64,000 bases of DNA from Hyphomicrobiales bacterium (GCA_900473415.1 UCLR01000017.1:29796-93795); one strand, 5' to 3'; positions 36,645 to 46,167 are shown, counted from the stretch's first letter. Notes: generated by a model from the letters alone, not told the origin. Numbers and translations: made by a program.

Positions 36645-37630
36645 CAGGCTCCTCCGGTCGACGCCGCGTTGCGCGCGGTCCGTGTCTGCGATGGGGTAGA
36701 AGGGGGGAAGGGAAGCACGTGGCGATCGTCGAGCAGCGTCACGCTCTCGCGCAGGATCGCCAGGAAATCGTCACGCGAGGGCAGCTTCTGCTGGGGTCGC
36801 CAGGCGACACCGACCAGAGCGCCGGGCGGCGGCGGATCGAGCATCGCGCCGCGCAGGCGCCGCATCGTCACACCAGGGAAGGAGAGCCGCGAGACCCAGT
36901 CCGGCGCCAGCGCCATGCCGAGCCCGGCCGCGACCGCCGACATCATGGCCGGCTTTTCCGTCGCCTCGATCACCACGTTGGGCACGGCGCCCACGCTCTC
37001 GAAATAGGCCATGACGAGGTCGTAGGCGTAGGGCCGGATGCGCTTGGAGGGCACCACGAAAGGCTCGCCGACGAGATCGAGCATCGTCAGGTTCTCGCGG
37101 GCGGCGAGCGGATTCGCCTCGTTCAGCACGACGATGGGGCGTTCGACCCTCAGGACCTCGAAGGCGCAGTCCGTCGGCTTGCGCGGCGGGCGCGACAGCA
37201 CGAGGTCGAGCTTGCCTGATTCCAGCATCTGGATCAGCGCGGCGGTCATCGCCTCGACGAACTTGATCTCGATGCCGGGGAAGCGGGCGCGGAAGGTGAC
37301 CAGCGCCTCCGGCAGGAAGCTCGACGAGGCGGCGTCGATCGCGCCGACGCGCAGCACCTTGCCCGAGGCCAGCGAGGCTTCGCGCACCGCACGCGATGCA
37401 TGCTCCATCCGGACGAGGATGGCCTTGGCCTCCTCCAGCATGATCAGCCCGGCGCGGGTCATCGCGACTTGACGGGTGGTGCGGGTCAGCAGGCTGACGC
37501 CGAGCTCATCCTCGAGGGCGCTGATCTGGCGTGACAGGGCGGGAGGCGCGACGCCGAGCCGCTCGGCTGCACGGCCGAAATGCAGCTCTTCCGCTACCGC
37601 GATGAAGCATCGCAGCTGCCGCACATCCAT
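36644..37630 (-). CDS. LysR-family regulator of the TTT operon
   Basis: This 328-residue LysR regulator has the winged helix-turn-helix at residues about 1-60 (MDVRQLRCFIAVAEELHFGRAAERL) and a C-terminal effector domain (GKVLRVGAIDAASSSFLPEAL). The ATG at 37630 has AGGGGA upstream; thirteen further codons are open. It is the first gene of the operon with tctB, tctA and tctC, which suggests that it controls them and itself in response to the imported carboxylate. Confidence 0.92.
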   Translation of the reverse strand: MDVRQLRCFIAVAEELHFGRAAERLGVAPPALSRQISALEDELGVSLLTRTTRQVAMTRAGLIMLEEAKAILVRMEHASRAVREASLASGKVLRVGAIDAASSSFLPEALVTFRARFPGIEIKFVEAMTAALIQMLESGKLDLVLSRPPRKPTDCAFEVLRVERPIVVLNEANPLAARENLTMLDLVGEPFVVPSKRIRPYAYDLVMAYFESVGAVPNVVIEATEKPAMMSAVAAGLGMALAPDWVSRLSFPGVTMRRLRGAMLDPPPPGALVGVAWRPQQKLPSRDDFLAILRESVTLLDDRHVLPFPPSTPSQTRTARNAASTGGA

Positions 37631-37725
37631 GGTCGTCCCCTGCTCCCCCGCGCCGCTTTGCTGCAGCATCTGTTGTGGGGCTTACCCCGTAGCACCTATG
37701 TTTGACGACGCGACCCTAGAGCAAT

Positions 37726-38715
37726 TCATAATTTTTTGGCAATAAAGCTTTCGTCGCGATCCCGTCCAAATCGCACCAATCGAGCGATCCGCCCGTCGAT
37801 CAGGGCGAGGCCGGTGGCGATCGCCGCCATCCCGGCGAAATGCCGCGGCAGCAGCGCCTCGCCGAGGAAGCCCCAGCCGAGCAGGATGGCGCTGACCGGA
37901 ATCAGGAAGGTGACGAGCGTGGCATTGGTGCCGCCGGCCCGCCGCATGATCCGAAAGAAGATGACATAGGCCAACGCGGTCGAGAGCAGGGCGAGCCCGA
38001 CCAACGCCAGCACGACCTTCAAGCCCGGCGCCGGCAGCAGCCAGGGCGGGTGGAAGAACAGCACGAGCGGCAGGGCCATCACAGTCGTGGCGCTGACCTG
38101 GCCGGCGGCGGTGACCAGCGGCGGCAGGGCGCGGAACCGGCGGCCGTAAAGTGCCGCGAAGCCATAGGAGAGGGCGGCCGCAAGGCAGGCGAGCTGCGGC
38201 AGCAGCGCGCCGCTGAGGCCGTGCACCGCATCCGGCCCCATCAGGATGGCGACTCCGATGATGCCGGCCGCGACGCCCGCGAGCTTGAGCCCGGTCGCCT
38301 TCTCGTTCTGCCCGAAGAGATGGGCGACGACGACGCCGAATAGAGGCGTGGTGGCGTTGATGATCGAAGCGAGCCCGCTCGCGATCTCGGTCTGGCCCCA
38401 GAAGATCAGCCCGAACGGGATCAGGTTGTTGAGGAGCCCCATGCCGAAGAAGGACAACCAGATCGTCCGGCCGACGCGCATCGAGAGCCCGGACAGCCCG
38501 ACGACGAGGAGGAGCGCCGCTGCGGCCATCGCGACGCGCGCCAGCACCACGGCGAGCGGCGGCCAGCTGGAGACGGCGATCTTGCCGAAGAAGAAGGAGG
38601 CGCCCCACAGCACGGAGAGCAGCAGGAGCAGCAGCCAGTCGCTCAGATCCATGGCCGGCGGCGATGCCGTCGGAGCGGAAGTAGGCGAGGCGGAGGTCGC
38701 TGGGGCGGAGGACAT
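37726..38715 (-). CDS. DMT-superfamily (EamA) transporter
   Basis: This 329-residue protein has ten predicted helices in two EamA repeats: DLSDWLLLLLLSVLWGASFFFGKIA opens the first and AALSYGFAALYGRRFRAL the second. It is a drug/metabolite-type exporter of unknown substrate. The ATG at 38715 starts a Ser/Ala/Pro-rich head; the ATG at 38652 (MDLSDWLLLL) may be the true start. A terminator hairpin lies just before it. Confidence 0.88.
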   Translation of the reverse strand: MSSAPATSASPTSAPTASPPAMDLSDWLLLLLLSVLWGASFFFGKIAVSSWPPLAVVLARVAMAAAALLLVVGLSGLSMRVGRTIWLSFFGMGLLNNLIPFGLIFWGQTEIASGLASIINATTPLFGVVVAHLFGQNEKATGLKLAGVAAGIIGVAILMGPDAVHGLSGALLPQLACLAAALSYGFAALYGRRFRALPPLVTAAGQVSATTVMALPLVLFFHPPWLLPAPGLKVVLALVGLALLSTALAYVIFFRIMRRAGGTNATLVTFLIPVSAILLGWGFLGEALLPRHFAGMAAIATGLALIDGRIARLVRFGRDRDESFIAKKL

Positions 38716-38731
38716 GGCGAGCCTGCGGATG

Positions 38732-38772
38732 AAAAGCGGGAGCCGGGCCGATACGCTCGCCCCGGCTCCCGC
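38732..38772 (-). terminator. Rho-independent terminator of the GST gene
   Basis: gcgggagccggg (38736-38747) pairs perfectly with cccggctcccgc (38761-38772), a 12-bp stem. On the minus strand it is followed by TTTT. It lies 19 bp after the GST stop and only about 17 bp before the EamA start, so EamA probably depends on read-through or a very close promoter. Confidence 0.8.
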
Positions 38773-38790
38773 TCCACCCGTTTCCTGTCT

Positions 38791-39453
38791 TCAGGCGGCT
38801 TCGGCGTCGCGCGCCTGCCACATGGCCTTGAAGCCCTGCCGTGCGTGGCAGGCGTCGAGCCAGGCCTTCACGTTCGGGTTGGCGTCGAAGAGCTGCGTTG
38901 CCGGCTTGGCGTAGCGGATGACCTCGGCGACGTTGATGTCCGCGACGGTGAAGCGGCCGCCCATGACATAGCCTTTGCCGTCGGCCAACGTCCTGTCGAG
39001 CACGGCGAAGGGGGCCGCCAGAGCGGCGAGCGCCGCCTCCACGACCTCGGGCTTGCGCTTCTCTGGCGGGAAGGCGGCGAGGTGCTGCTGCAGGTTCAGC
39101 GCATGTGTCTCGCATTCGGTCGCGGCCCAGAGCGACCACATTACCGCGAGCCCTTCTTCCTGGGCGTTCTGGGGGCTGATCGGCCCGCCATATTTGCGCG
39201 CGAGATACAGGTTGATCGCCAGCGACTCGTGCAGCTTGAAGCCGTCATCGTCGATGCTGGGGATATGGCCGTTGGGGTTGACGGCGAGGAATTCGGCGCT
39301 GCGCGTGTGCAGCGGGACGCCCGGCGCGCTGGGATCGGCCAGGCGATAGGCCTGGATCACCGGCACATGGACGAACGGCACGCCGAGCTCGTTGGCGAGC
39401 CAGATGACGCGCGAGGCGCGCGAGCGATAGCAGCCATAGATCGTCAGGGGCAT
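38791..39453 (-). CDS. Glutathione S-transferase family protein
   Basis: This 220-residue protein has the thioredoxin-like N-terminal domain (MPLTIYGCYRSRASRVIWLANEL, residues 1-23; VNPNGHIPSIDDDGFKLHESLAI with the cis-Pro and glutathione-binding Glu-Ser) and the all-helical C-terminal domain containing GGRFTVADINVAEV. The catalytic residue (Ser12 in the YRSR region) is of the Ser/Cys type. The substrate is unknown. The ATG at 39453 was chosen over the longer frame. Confidence 0.9.
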   Translation of the reverse strand: MPLTIYGCYRSRASRVIWLANELGVPFVHVPVIQAYRLADPSAPGVPLHTRSAEFLAVNPNGHIPSIDDDGFKLHESLAINLYLARKYGGPISPQNAQEEGLAVMWSLWAATECETHALNLQQHLAAFPPEKRKPEVVEAALAALAAPFAVLDRTLADGKGYVMGGRFTVADINVAEVIRYAKPATQLFDANPNVKAWLDACHARQGFKAMWQARDAEAA

Positions 39454-39783
39454 CGATGGAATTCCGGCAAAGGGGACAGGGGACGACGAAAGCCGGCGCG
39501 GGCCGATTCCGTCGGGGGCGAGAATAGGCGCGGCATTCCTCTTGGCAATCCGAATGATCATGCGCGGCGCCTTTACGAGAAACCGTTTGACGCCGGCTCA
39601 TCTTGGGTGCATTGCCGTTGTGCTTCCGGCCTGCGGCCGGTTGCTCACAGGAACCCTTGACCCGATGCCAAGCGACAGTCCCAGCCGACAGTCGAAGCCG
39701 TCTGCCGCCGTCTCGCGCGCGTAAACCGGGTTCCCGGCTCGCCTGCGATCCGGCCATGACGGCCCGATCGCAGAGTAAGAGCC
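39454..39783. other. Gene-free gap upstream of mgtE with a 5'-UTR hairpin
   Basis: No gene is seen in this 330-bp divergent gap. Close to mgtE there is a long hairpin: ctgcgatc (39743-39750) with gatcgcag (39766-39773), and inside ggcc (39752-39755) with ggcc (39761-39764), interrupted by one C-C mismatch. It ends 10 nt before the mgtE ATG. It might influence mgtE translation, or be a small palindromic repeat (its loop ggccatgacgg also occurs at 28818). Confidence 0.5.
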
Positions 39784-41151
39784 ATGAATGACACCGCCGA
39801 AAAGACGGATCTCCTTGCCGTGACGCTGGCCGATACGCTGGCGCAGGAGCACGTCGCCGACATCGTCGAGACGCTGAACGACCAGGACAGCGCGACGATC
39901 GCCCATATCCTGGACGAACTGCCCTTCGAGCGCGCCGTCGAGGTGCTCGATCAATCGGAGTTCACCGCTGCCGCGGAAGCGCTGGAGCTGTTGCCGGAGG
40001 CGCGCGCCGCGGCCTTGCTGTCGGGCATGTCGGCGGACCGCGCGGCCGACGTCTTCCAGGAATTCGACGAGGAGATTCGACAACGACTGAGCGGCCGGGT
40101 CGATCGCCAGACGCGCTCTGATCTCAAGAAGCTGCTCGCCTATCCCGAGCACAGTGCCGGCTCGATCATGACGACCGAGTTCGTCAGCGTGCCGAGCAAC
40201 TGGTCCGTCCAGCAGACGCTCGACCATATCCGCCGCGTCGAGCGCTCGCGCGAGACCGTCTACGCGATCTATGTGCTCGACGCCGCGACGCGCAAGCTGG
40301 TGCGCGCCGTCTCGCTACGCCGCCTGATCAGTGGCGATCCCGCGGCACCGGCTGAGTCGGTCGTGCCGGCGCACAAGCCGATCACCGTCACGCCCGAGAT
40401 CGACCGCGAGGAGGTCGCCCGGCTCATCACAAAATACGATCTTCTCGCCGTGCCCGTCGTCGACGAGGAGGAGCGGATCATCGGCATCGTCACCTTCGAC
40501 GACGTCATCGACGCGATGATCGAGGAGACCACCGAGGACGTGCAGAAGCTCGGCGGCATGGAGGCGCTTGACGAGCCCTACAACGAGATCGGCTTCTTCG
40601 CGATGATCAAGAAGCGCGCCGGCTGGCTCTCGATCCTGCTGCTCGGCGAGATGCTGACCGCTTCCGCCATGCAGCATTACGAGGGTGAGCTGGAGAAGGC
40701 GATCGTGCTGACGCTGTTCATCCCGCTGATCATGAGCTCGGGCGGTAATTCCGGTTCGCAGGCGACCTCGCTGATCATCCGGGCGCTGGCCTTGCGCGAA
40801 CTCTCGTTGAAGGACTGGTGGCGGGTCGCGCTCAGGGAGCTGCCCTCCGGCCTCGTGCTCGGTTCGATCCTGGGTGCGATCGGCATCGCGCGCATCGCGA
40901 TCTGGCAGCTTGCCGGCCTCTACGATTACGGCCCGCACTGGGCCCTGATCGCGGCGACCGTCGGCGCGACGCTGGTCGGCATCGTCACCTTCGGCTCGCT
41001 GATGGGCTCGATGCTGCCCTTCGCGCTGAAACGGCTGGGCTTCGACCCCGCCAGCGCCTCGGCCCCTCTGGTGGCGACGCTGGTCGATGTCACCGGGCTC
41101 CTGATCTATTTCGGCATCGCCGCATTCATTCTGCGCGGTACGCTGCTGTAG
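39784..41151 (+). CDS. mgtE: Magnesium transporter MgtE
   Basis: This 455-residue Mg2+ channel has the N-domain (LPFERAVEVLDQSEFTAAAEALELL), two CBS domains (about 135-255, ending GIVTFDDVIDAMIEE) that sense Mg2+, and a five-helix membrane domain. The pore signature SGGNSGSQATSLIIRALAL is at about 319-337. It is convergent with the diguanylate cyclase gene (9-bp gap). Confidence 0.95.
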   Translation: MNDTAEKTDLLAVTLADTLAQEHVADIVETLNDQDSATIAHILDELPFERAVEVLDQSEFTAAAEALELLPEARAAALLSGMSADRAADVFQEFDEEIRQRLSGRVDRQTRSDLKKLLAYPEHSAGSIMTTEFVSVPSNWSVQQTLDHIRRVERSRETVYAIYVLDAATRKLVRAVSLRRLISGDPAAPAESVVPAHKPITVTPEIDREEVARLITKYDLLAVPVVDEEERIIGIVTFDDVIDAMIEETTEDVQKLGGMEALDEPYNEIGFFAMIKKRAGWLSILLLGEMLTASAMQHYEGELEKAIVLTLFIPLIMSSGGNSGSQATSLIIRALALRELSLKDWWRVALRELPSGLVLGSILGAIGIARIAIWQLAGLYDYGPHWALIAATVGATLVGIVTFGSLMGSMLPFALKRLGFDPASASAPLVATLVDVTGLLIYFGIAAFILRGTLL

Positions 41152-41160
41152 CGGGAAGCC

Positions 41161-42960
41161 TCAGCCCGCTGCCTGCGAGGTGACCACGCGGTTGCGGCCC
41201 TGCCGCTTCGCCTCGTAGAGGGCGCCGTCGGCCGCCTTCAGCAGCTCGGGCCAGACGTCCTCCGCCGTCGAGATCCGGGCGACGCCCAGGCTCGCCGTCA
41301 GCGTGATCGCGCGGCCATCATCGAGGGGGAAGGGCTTGCCTTCGATCGCGCGTCTCAGCCGCTCGGCGATCTCGGCGAGCCTTGCTTCGCCGGCATTGGG
41401 GACGACGACCGCGAACTCCTCGCCGCCGAAGCGGGCAACGATGTCCTCGTCGCGCAGCAGGCCACGCAGGCGGCTGGCCGATAGGCGCAGCGCCGCATCG
41501 CCGGCCGCATGGCCGTACTGGTCGTTCACGGCCTTGAAGTGGTCGAGATCGAGCAGGATCAGCCCGATCGGGGACGGCGCCTCCTGCGCTTCCGCGAGCT
41601 GCACGACCGCCCGTTCCAGCGCGCCACGGTTGAGCACGCCGGTCAGCCCGTCGGTATCGGCCTGCACCTTGAGCTCCGCCGTCAGGCGACTGCGCTCGGC
41701 ATCGAGCATCTCGCGGTCGACGAGGCGGCTCCGCAGGGTGGAGAGCGCCTGGAAGAGATGGCGCATCTCTGGCTTCTGCCCGCGCGGCTCGATCGGCTGC
41801 GTGAGCCGACCCTCGGCGAAGTCGATGACGCGCTCGCGGGCCAGCATCAGCGGCTCGAACAGGAAACTCCGGCTCGCGAGCAGCAGCAGGAGCACAATGA
41901 TCAGGATCAGTGCCGTGACGGCGGAGGCGAAGACGAGCGCCGTCCGGGCCTCGGTGCGCGCGATCGAGAGCCGGGCGAGAGCCGCGTCGACGAAGGCGTC
42001 CCGCAATCTTTCGATCGGCGTGAAGCTCGGCACGATCGCATTGGTGAAGCTTTCCGGCGTGGCGCTGCCACCCGGAACGCGCAGGCGGCGATCGGTTTCA
42101 TCGATCAGCTTCAGGCCCGCGCCGAAGAACTCTCTCGCCGCCGCGGCTTGCGCCCCCCGCACGGCGGGGGACTGATGGGTCGCCAACCGCTCTCCCACCG
42201 CGTCCCAGATCTGCAGCACTCGCCCCCGCGTCTGCTCGAAGGCGGCGCGGTTGACGTCGGACATCGGTTCGCCATGGGCGATGGCGATGACGACGTAGGA
42301 GCCGAGGCGGCCGGCATAGTCGCGCAGCTCTCCGGCCATGCGGGCGGTCAGCGCCTCGCCGATCAAGGCCGGGTCGCTGGCCAGGAGATCGGTCATCGCC
42401 GTGTCGATCACCGGCCGGGTCGCGTCATAGGCCGCAAACATCCCGAAGATGGCCTGCTCGATCCCGTCCCGGCTGCGCTCGGCGAGCGGCTGAGCCAGCA
42501 GGCCATCGACTTCGCGTCGCGCCTTCGCCAGCCGGTCACGCAAGCCGTCGACCGCGGCCCCCAGCGTCGGACCCGACGCGATGCGGGAGATCGCCTGGTC
42601 GCTGGCCTGCCGAAAGGCTGAAAGGCGCCTGAGAGCAGGGTTGTTCTCGCTGCGCTCCAGGCCCAGCGCGGCATTGGTCGGGCCGCGTTCGGCGGAAATG
42701 CGGCTGGCGGCGAAGAGCACGTCCCCGAACGCGCTGATGCGCTTGAGGCTCTGCTCGCTGTCCCGCAGGGTGCGATAGTAATAGCCGAGAAGGCTGAGGC
42801 CGAGGGCGAGGGTGCAGGCCAGGATAAGCGCGGTCGCGATCAGGAAGGCCTGATTCAGCGATATGTCGCCGATCCGTCTGACGCGAGCGATAATGATCCT
42901 GCCCCCGATCTCACGGTTGCCGGAGCAACTCGCAGCCCATATCACGGGCCGCTCGGCCAA
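41161..42960 (-). CDS. Membrane diguanylate cyclase (GGDEF)
   Basis: This protein of up to 599 residues makes cyclic di-GMP. A first helix (about 36-60, AFLIATALILACTLALGLSLL) and a second (about 340-365, VFASAVTALILIIVLLLLLAS) flank a periplasmic sensor region; a HAMP-like stretch and the GGDEF domain (DTDGLTGVLNRGALE..., FGGEEFAVV) follow. The inhibitory I-site RDED sits five residues before GGEEF. The frame starts at a TTG (42960); a GTG at 42945 is possible. It lies 92 bp after the histidine kinase gene on the same strand. Confidence 0.9.
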   Translation of the reverse strand: MAERPVIWAASCSGNREIGGRIIIARVRRIGDISLNQAFLIATALILACTLALGLSLLGYYYRTLRDSEQSLKRISAFGDVLFAASRISAERGPTNAALGLERSENNPALRRLSAFRQASDQAISRIASGPTLGAAVDGLRDRLAKARREVDGLLAQPLAERSRDGIEQAIFGMFAAYDATRPVIDTAMTDLLASDPALIGEALTARMAGELRDYAGRLGSYVVIAIAHGEPMSDVNRAAFEQTRGRVLQIWDAVGERLATHQSPAVRGAQAAAAREFFGAGLKLIDETDRRLRVPGGSATPESFTNAIVPSFTPIERLRDAFVDAALARLSIARTEARTALVFASAVTALILIIVLLLLLASRSFLFEPLMLARERVIDFAEGRLTQPIEPRGQKPEMRHLFQALSTLRSRLVDREMLDAERSRLTAELKVQADTDGLTGVLNRGALERAVVQLAEAQEAPSPIGLILLDLDHFKAVNDQYGHAAGDAALRLSASRLRGLLRDEDIVARFGGEEFAVVVPNAGEARLAEIAERLRRAIEGKPFPLDDGRAITLTASLGVARISTAEDVWPELLKAADGALYEAKRQGRNRVVTSQAAG

Positions 42961-43052
42961 GAAACCGGATGGCCGAGCCGTGACTTCGTCTCGCTGTCCA
43001 CAAACCTGCGGCCGGAGGTCGCAGAGCGTGTTGCGAAGGCCTTCGCCGACGG

Positions 43053-45986
43053 TCAGCTCGCCAGCACGCGCTGGGGCGGGAAGGTGATCTCGACCAGCGT
43101 GCCTTCCTTCTTGACGCTGGTGATCGACATTGCGGCTCGATTCGCCTCGACCAGCGCCTTGGTCAGTGGCAGGCCGAGGCCCGTGCCTCCGGCCTTGCGC
43201 GTCGTCGGTACCTGCCGGAACGGCTCCAGCGCGAGCTTCAGTTCGTCGTCGTCCATGCCGATGCCGGTGTCGCGCACGCGCAGGATGGCCTCACCCTGGT
43301 CACCGAGCGCGGTCGAGATGATGACCTGCCCGCCGGCATCGGTGAACTTCACCGCGTTGGAGAGCAGGTTGATTGCGATCTGGCGGATCGAGCGCTCGTC
43401 GGCGACGACCGGCGGCAGCTTCGGCGAAAGGCCCGAGCGCAGCACAACGCGCCCGCGCTGCGCCTCCGGCTGGAGCAACGACACGGTGGAGAGCGCGATC
43501 TCGTTCAGGTTGACGCTGACGAAATCCAGCTCGAGCTTGCCGGCCTCGATCTTGGCGAGGTCGAGCAGGTCGTTGACCAGGCTGATGACGTAGCCGCCAG
43601 ACTGGTGGATGTCGCGCAGATATTCCTTGTAACGTTCGTTGGCGATCGGTCCGAAGCGCTCCTCCGCCATCACCTCGGCGAAGCCGATGATGGCATTGAG
43701 CGGCGTGCGGATCTCATGGCTGATCTTGGCGAGTACGTCGGATTTCTGGGCGCTCGCCATCTCGGCCGCCTTGCGCGCGTCGACCAACTCTCCCTCGGTC
43801 TTCTTCCAGGCGGTGATGTCGCGCAGCACGGCGCAGAAGCGCGGCTCGGCGCCATGGGCGGTCTGGCCCATCGTCATGAACAACGGAATCCGGCCGCCCT
43901 GGCGCACGCGGCCGATGACCTCGCGCCCGTCGTTCAGCACCGAGGCGACGCCGCCGCCCTTCAGCCCTTCGAGATAGTCGAGCGCCGGCGCATGGCTTTC
44001 GCTGGCGAAGAGCAGGGTGAACAGCTCGCCCGTGACCTCGCGCTGATCGTAGCCGAAAAGCGCCTCGGCCGCCTTGTTGAGTGCGAGGATGCGGCCGCGA
44101 TCGTCGACCGTGACGACGCCGTCCGTCGCCGTGTCGAGCATGGCCGTGAGCTCGGCGATGCGGGCGTCGCGGATATCGGCGTCGAGCCTGAGCGCTTCGA
44201 CGCGCGCCGCGCTCTCGGCCTCCTCGGCGGCGAACTCGGCCGCGAGCTCCCGTTCCTCCGCCTCTTCCGGCGTCATCACCGGAACCTCGCCGCCGCCGAC
44301 ATCGGGATGGCGGAAGGCCATCATCGTCGCCGGCTCGTCCTGCCAGTTCACGCTGGAGAGCACCGCCTCGACGCTGACCAGATGGCCGACGCGGTCGATC
44401 AGCGTCATCTCTCCGCCACCGGCGCGTGACGCCTCCTTGATCAGGCGGCTGACGTGGCCACCGGCCTTGAGGTCCGCCAGGTCGGCATAATCGAGCAGGT
44501 CGAGCAACGTGCGGTTGGCGTAGAGGGCTTCGTCGTCCCGGTTGACGAGGACGGCGATGGGCAGCTTGTCGAGCACGTCGGCATGCGAATTGCGCTGCCG
44601 CGCGCCTGCAGGCTCGAGCTCCGCCGCCGGCCTCGCCGTCGTGTCGGTACCGTCCTCGCCGGCCTTGACCTGGAGTGGCGCGACCGGTGGCAGGGCAGGG
44701 CCCGGAGCCTCGCCCTCGTCGCCGGCAAGCCGGGCACCCAGCGCCTTGGCGATCTCGCGGAAGGCGTTGCGCTCGGCTGAACTCAGATTCGGCTTCGACG
44801 GCTCGAGGACCGGCCGCAGCATGGTCAGCCGGCCGGTTTCGCTGCGCAGCGGCACGATGTTGTCGCTGTTCGCCGCCGGCTTGGCCCTGGCCTCGGCCGG
44901 CTGCTGAGGCTTTTCGGCTTCGGCCTCGCGTTCGTTCTCTCCGGCCGGCGGAACCGATTCGCTCTCGCCAGACGCATTCTCGACCGGCTGCGGCTCGTCC
45001 TGTGCTGTGGCGTCGATGGCTTCCGAAAGCTCCGGAACCTCCGGTTCATTTGCCTGCGGGGAAGGGGCCTCGACGGATGCTTCCGTCAGCGCCGGCGTTG
45101 CAGGCGCGTCCGAGGCTACATCCTCAACCGGCGACTCAGCTTCTGGCTCTGCAGCGGGAGGTGCGGGCGCAAGGAAAGGCTCGTGCTCGGTCAGGCGCGC
45201 AAGGCCGAATCCACGGAAACCGGCGAGGGCGCGCTGGGCATCGAGGACCGGCACACCCGACAGCTCGACCTTCACGCCGTCCTCGGCGACATTCGTGCGC
45301 CAGAGCAGGGCATGGCCGCTCCAGGTCGCGGACGCGGCGAAGCGCTCGGCGAGACCGCCGTCGCGATCCAGGATGCTGGTGCCGATGAGATCATGCCAGC
45401 GCTGGCCGATAAGCTTGGCCGCGGCCTCGGGACCGGCCAGCAGGGCGATATTCTCCGACACCGTCGTGAGCCGGCCTTCGCTGTCGCTCTGCCAGAGGAA
45501 GCGAACCGTGGCCGGCTTGGCGGGAGAAGGCGTGGCGGGCTCGCGACCAGGCGCCTGCAGCGAATCGGCCGGAGGCGTTGCGGGTTCGGCGGCCGGCGGG
45601 ATCGCGATTCCGAGACGCCGCAGCTCCGCCGCCGATACTGCGACCGCGAGCACGGTCCCGCCTTCCGGCAAAGCCAGCAGCTTGCAGCCGCAGGTGACGG
45701 GCACCGCGGCGAAGCCCGACGTCAGGCGTAGCCGTTCGAGGCGGATGCCGGAGGTTGACGCGAGCCCCCCGGCCAGTGCATCGAGGCGCTGCTGGGCCTG
45801 GGCAGGCAAACGTACGTCGATTGCGTCGCTGCCGAGCAAGGCGCGGCCCGCGGCATTGGCGAAACCGGGACGACCGGTCTCTGCGTTCCAGAGCAGCAGT
45901 GCGCCGCCGGCCGCAAAACCGGTCAGGGCGGCATCCGCAATGGCCGCTGCGCCTCGTCGCGCCCAGTCCTGTCCGGTTTCGTCCAT
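43053..45986 (-). CDS. PAS-domain sensor histidine kinase, PdhS/DivJ/PleC-like
   Basis: This 977-residue kinase has N-terminal PAS-like segments, an Ala/Pro/Glu-rich linker (about 270-390), a PAS near 480-590, and a PAS at about 640-740 (MLDTATDGVVTVDDRGRIL). A HisKA domain with phospho-acceptor His757 (KISHEIRTPLNAIIGFAEVM) and a HATPase domain (NLLSNAVKFTD, RDTGIGM, GTGLGLPLTK) follow. The dimerisation helix ...EERFGPIANERYKEYLRDIH is that of the cell-cycle kinases DivJ, PleC and PdhS. No membrane helix is seen. It is upstream of the GGDEF gene, which may share its signalling. Confidence 0.88.
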   Translation of the reverse strand: MDETGQDWARRGAAAIADAALTGFAAGGALLLWNAETGRPGFANAAGRALLGSDAIDVRLPAQAQQRLDALAGGLASTSGIRLERLRLTSGFAAVPVTCGCKLLALPEGGTVLAVAVSAAELRRLGIAIPPAAEPATPPADSLQAPGREPATPSPAKPATVRFLWQSDSEGRLTTVSENIALLAGPEAAAKLIGQRWHDLIGTSILDRDGGLAERFAASATWSGHALLWRTNVAEDGVKVELSGVPVLDAQRALAGFRGFGLARLTEHEPFLAPAPPAAEPEAESPVEDVASDAPATPALTEASVEAPSPQANEPEVPELSEAIDATAQDEPQPVENASGESESVPPAGENEREAEAEKPQQPAEARAKPAANSDNIVPLRSETGRLTMLRPVLEPSKPNLSSAERNAFREIAKALGARLAGDEGEAPGPALPPVAPLQVKAGEDGTDTTARPAAELEPAGARQRNSHADVLDKLPIAVLVNRDDEALYANRTLLDLLDYADLADLKAGGHVSRLIKEASRAGGGEMTLIDRVGHLVSVEAVLSSVNWQDEPATMMAFRHPDVGGGEVPVMTPEEAEERELAAEFAAEEAESAARVEALRLDADIRDARIAELTAMLDTATDGVVTVDDRGRILALNKAAEALFGYDQREVTGELFTLLFASESHAPALDYLEGLKGGGVASVLNDGREVIGRVRQGGRIPLFMTMGQTAHGAEPRFCAVLRDITAWKKTEGELVDARKAAEMASAQKSDVLAKISHEIRTPLNAIIGFAEVMAEERFGPIANERYKEYLRDIHQSGGYVISLVNDLLDLAKIEAGKLELDFVSVNLNEIALSTVSLLQPEAQRGRVVLRSGLSPKLPPVVADERSIRQIAINLLSNAVKFTDAGGQVIISTALGDQGEAILRVRDTGIGMDDDELKLALEPFRQVPTTRKAGGTGLGLPLTKALVEANRAAMSITSVKKEGTLVEITFPPQRVLAS

Positions 45987-46135
45987 GCTCTCCTGCTCGT
46001 CCGATCCGCGCCCATTATAGCTAACAAACGCTTAATAGCCCTCAAAGGGGGGTGAATCCAAGGAACCGAACTTCGTTCTCCCGCTTCTCCTGGAAACAGC
46101 GTTAATATGGCTGCCGGGCGTTCACGAGATTGTCA

Positions 46136-46167
46136 TTGCGGCGCAACAATGATACTGCACTGCACAA
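46136..46167. promoter_or_regulatory. Two TGC-N3-GCA palindromes, candidate PhaR operators
   Basis: TTGC-GGC-GCAA (46136-46146) and TGC-ACT-GCA (46156-46164) lie with centres 19 bp apart, about two helix turns, just before the phasin start. PhaR, the repressor of phasin genes, is described as using TGC/GCA-rich palindromes of this kind, so an autoregulated PHA-responsive promoter is likely here. No phaR gene is in the window. Confidence 0.55.

Noticed and set aside
35103..37007. A 634-codon plus-strand frame across tctA/tctB/lysR
   Set aside because: It covers three well-supported minus-strand genes and has typical antisense composition.
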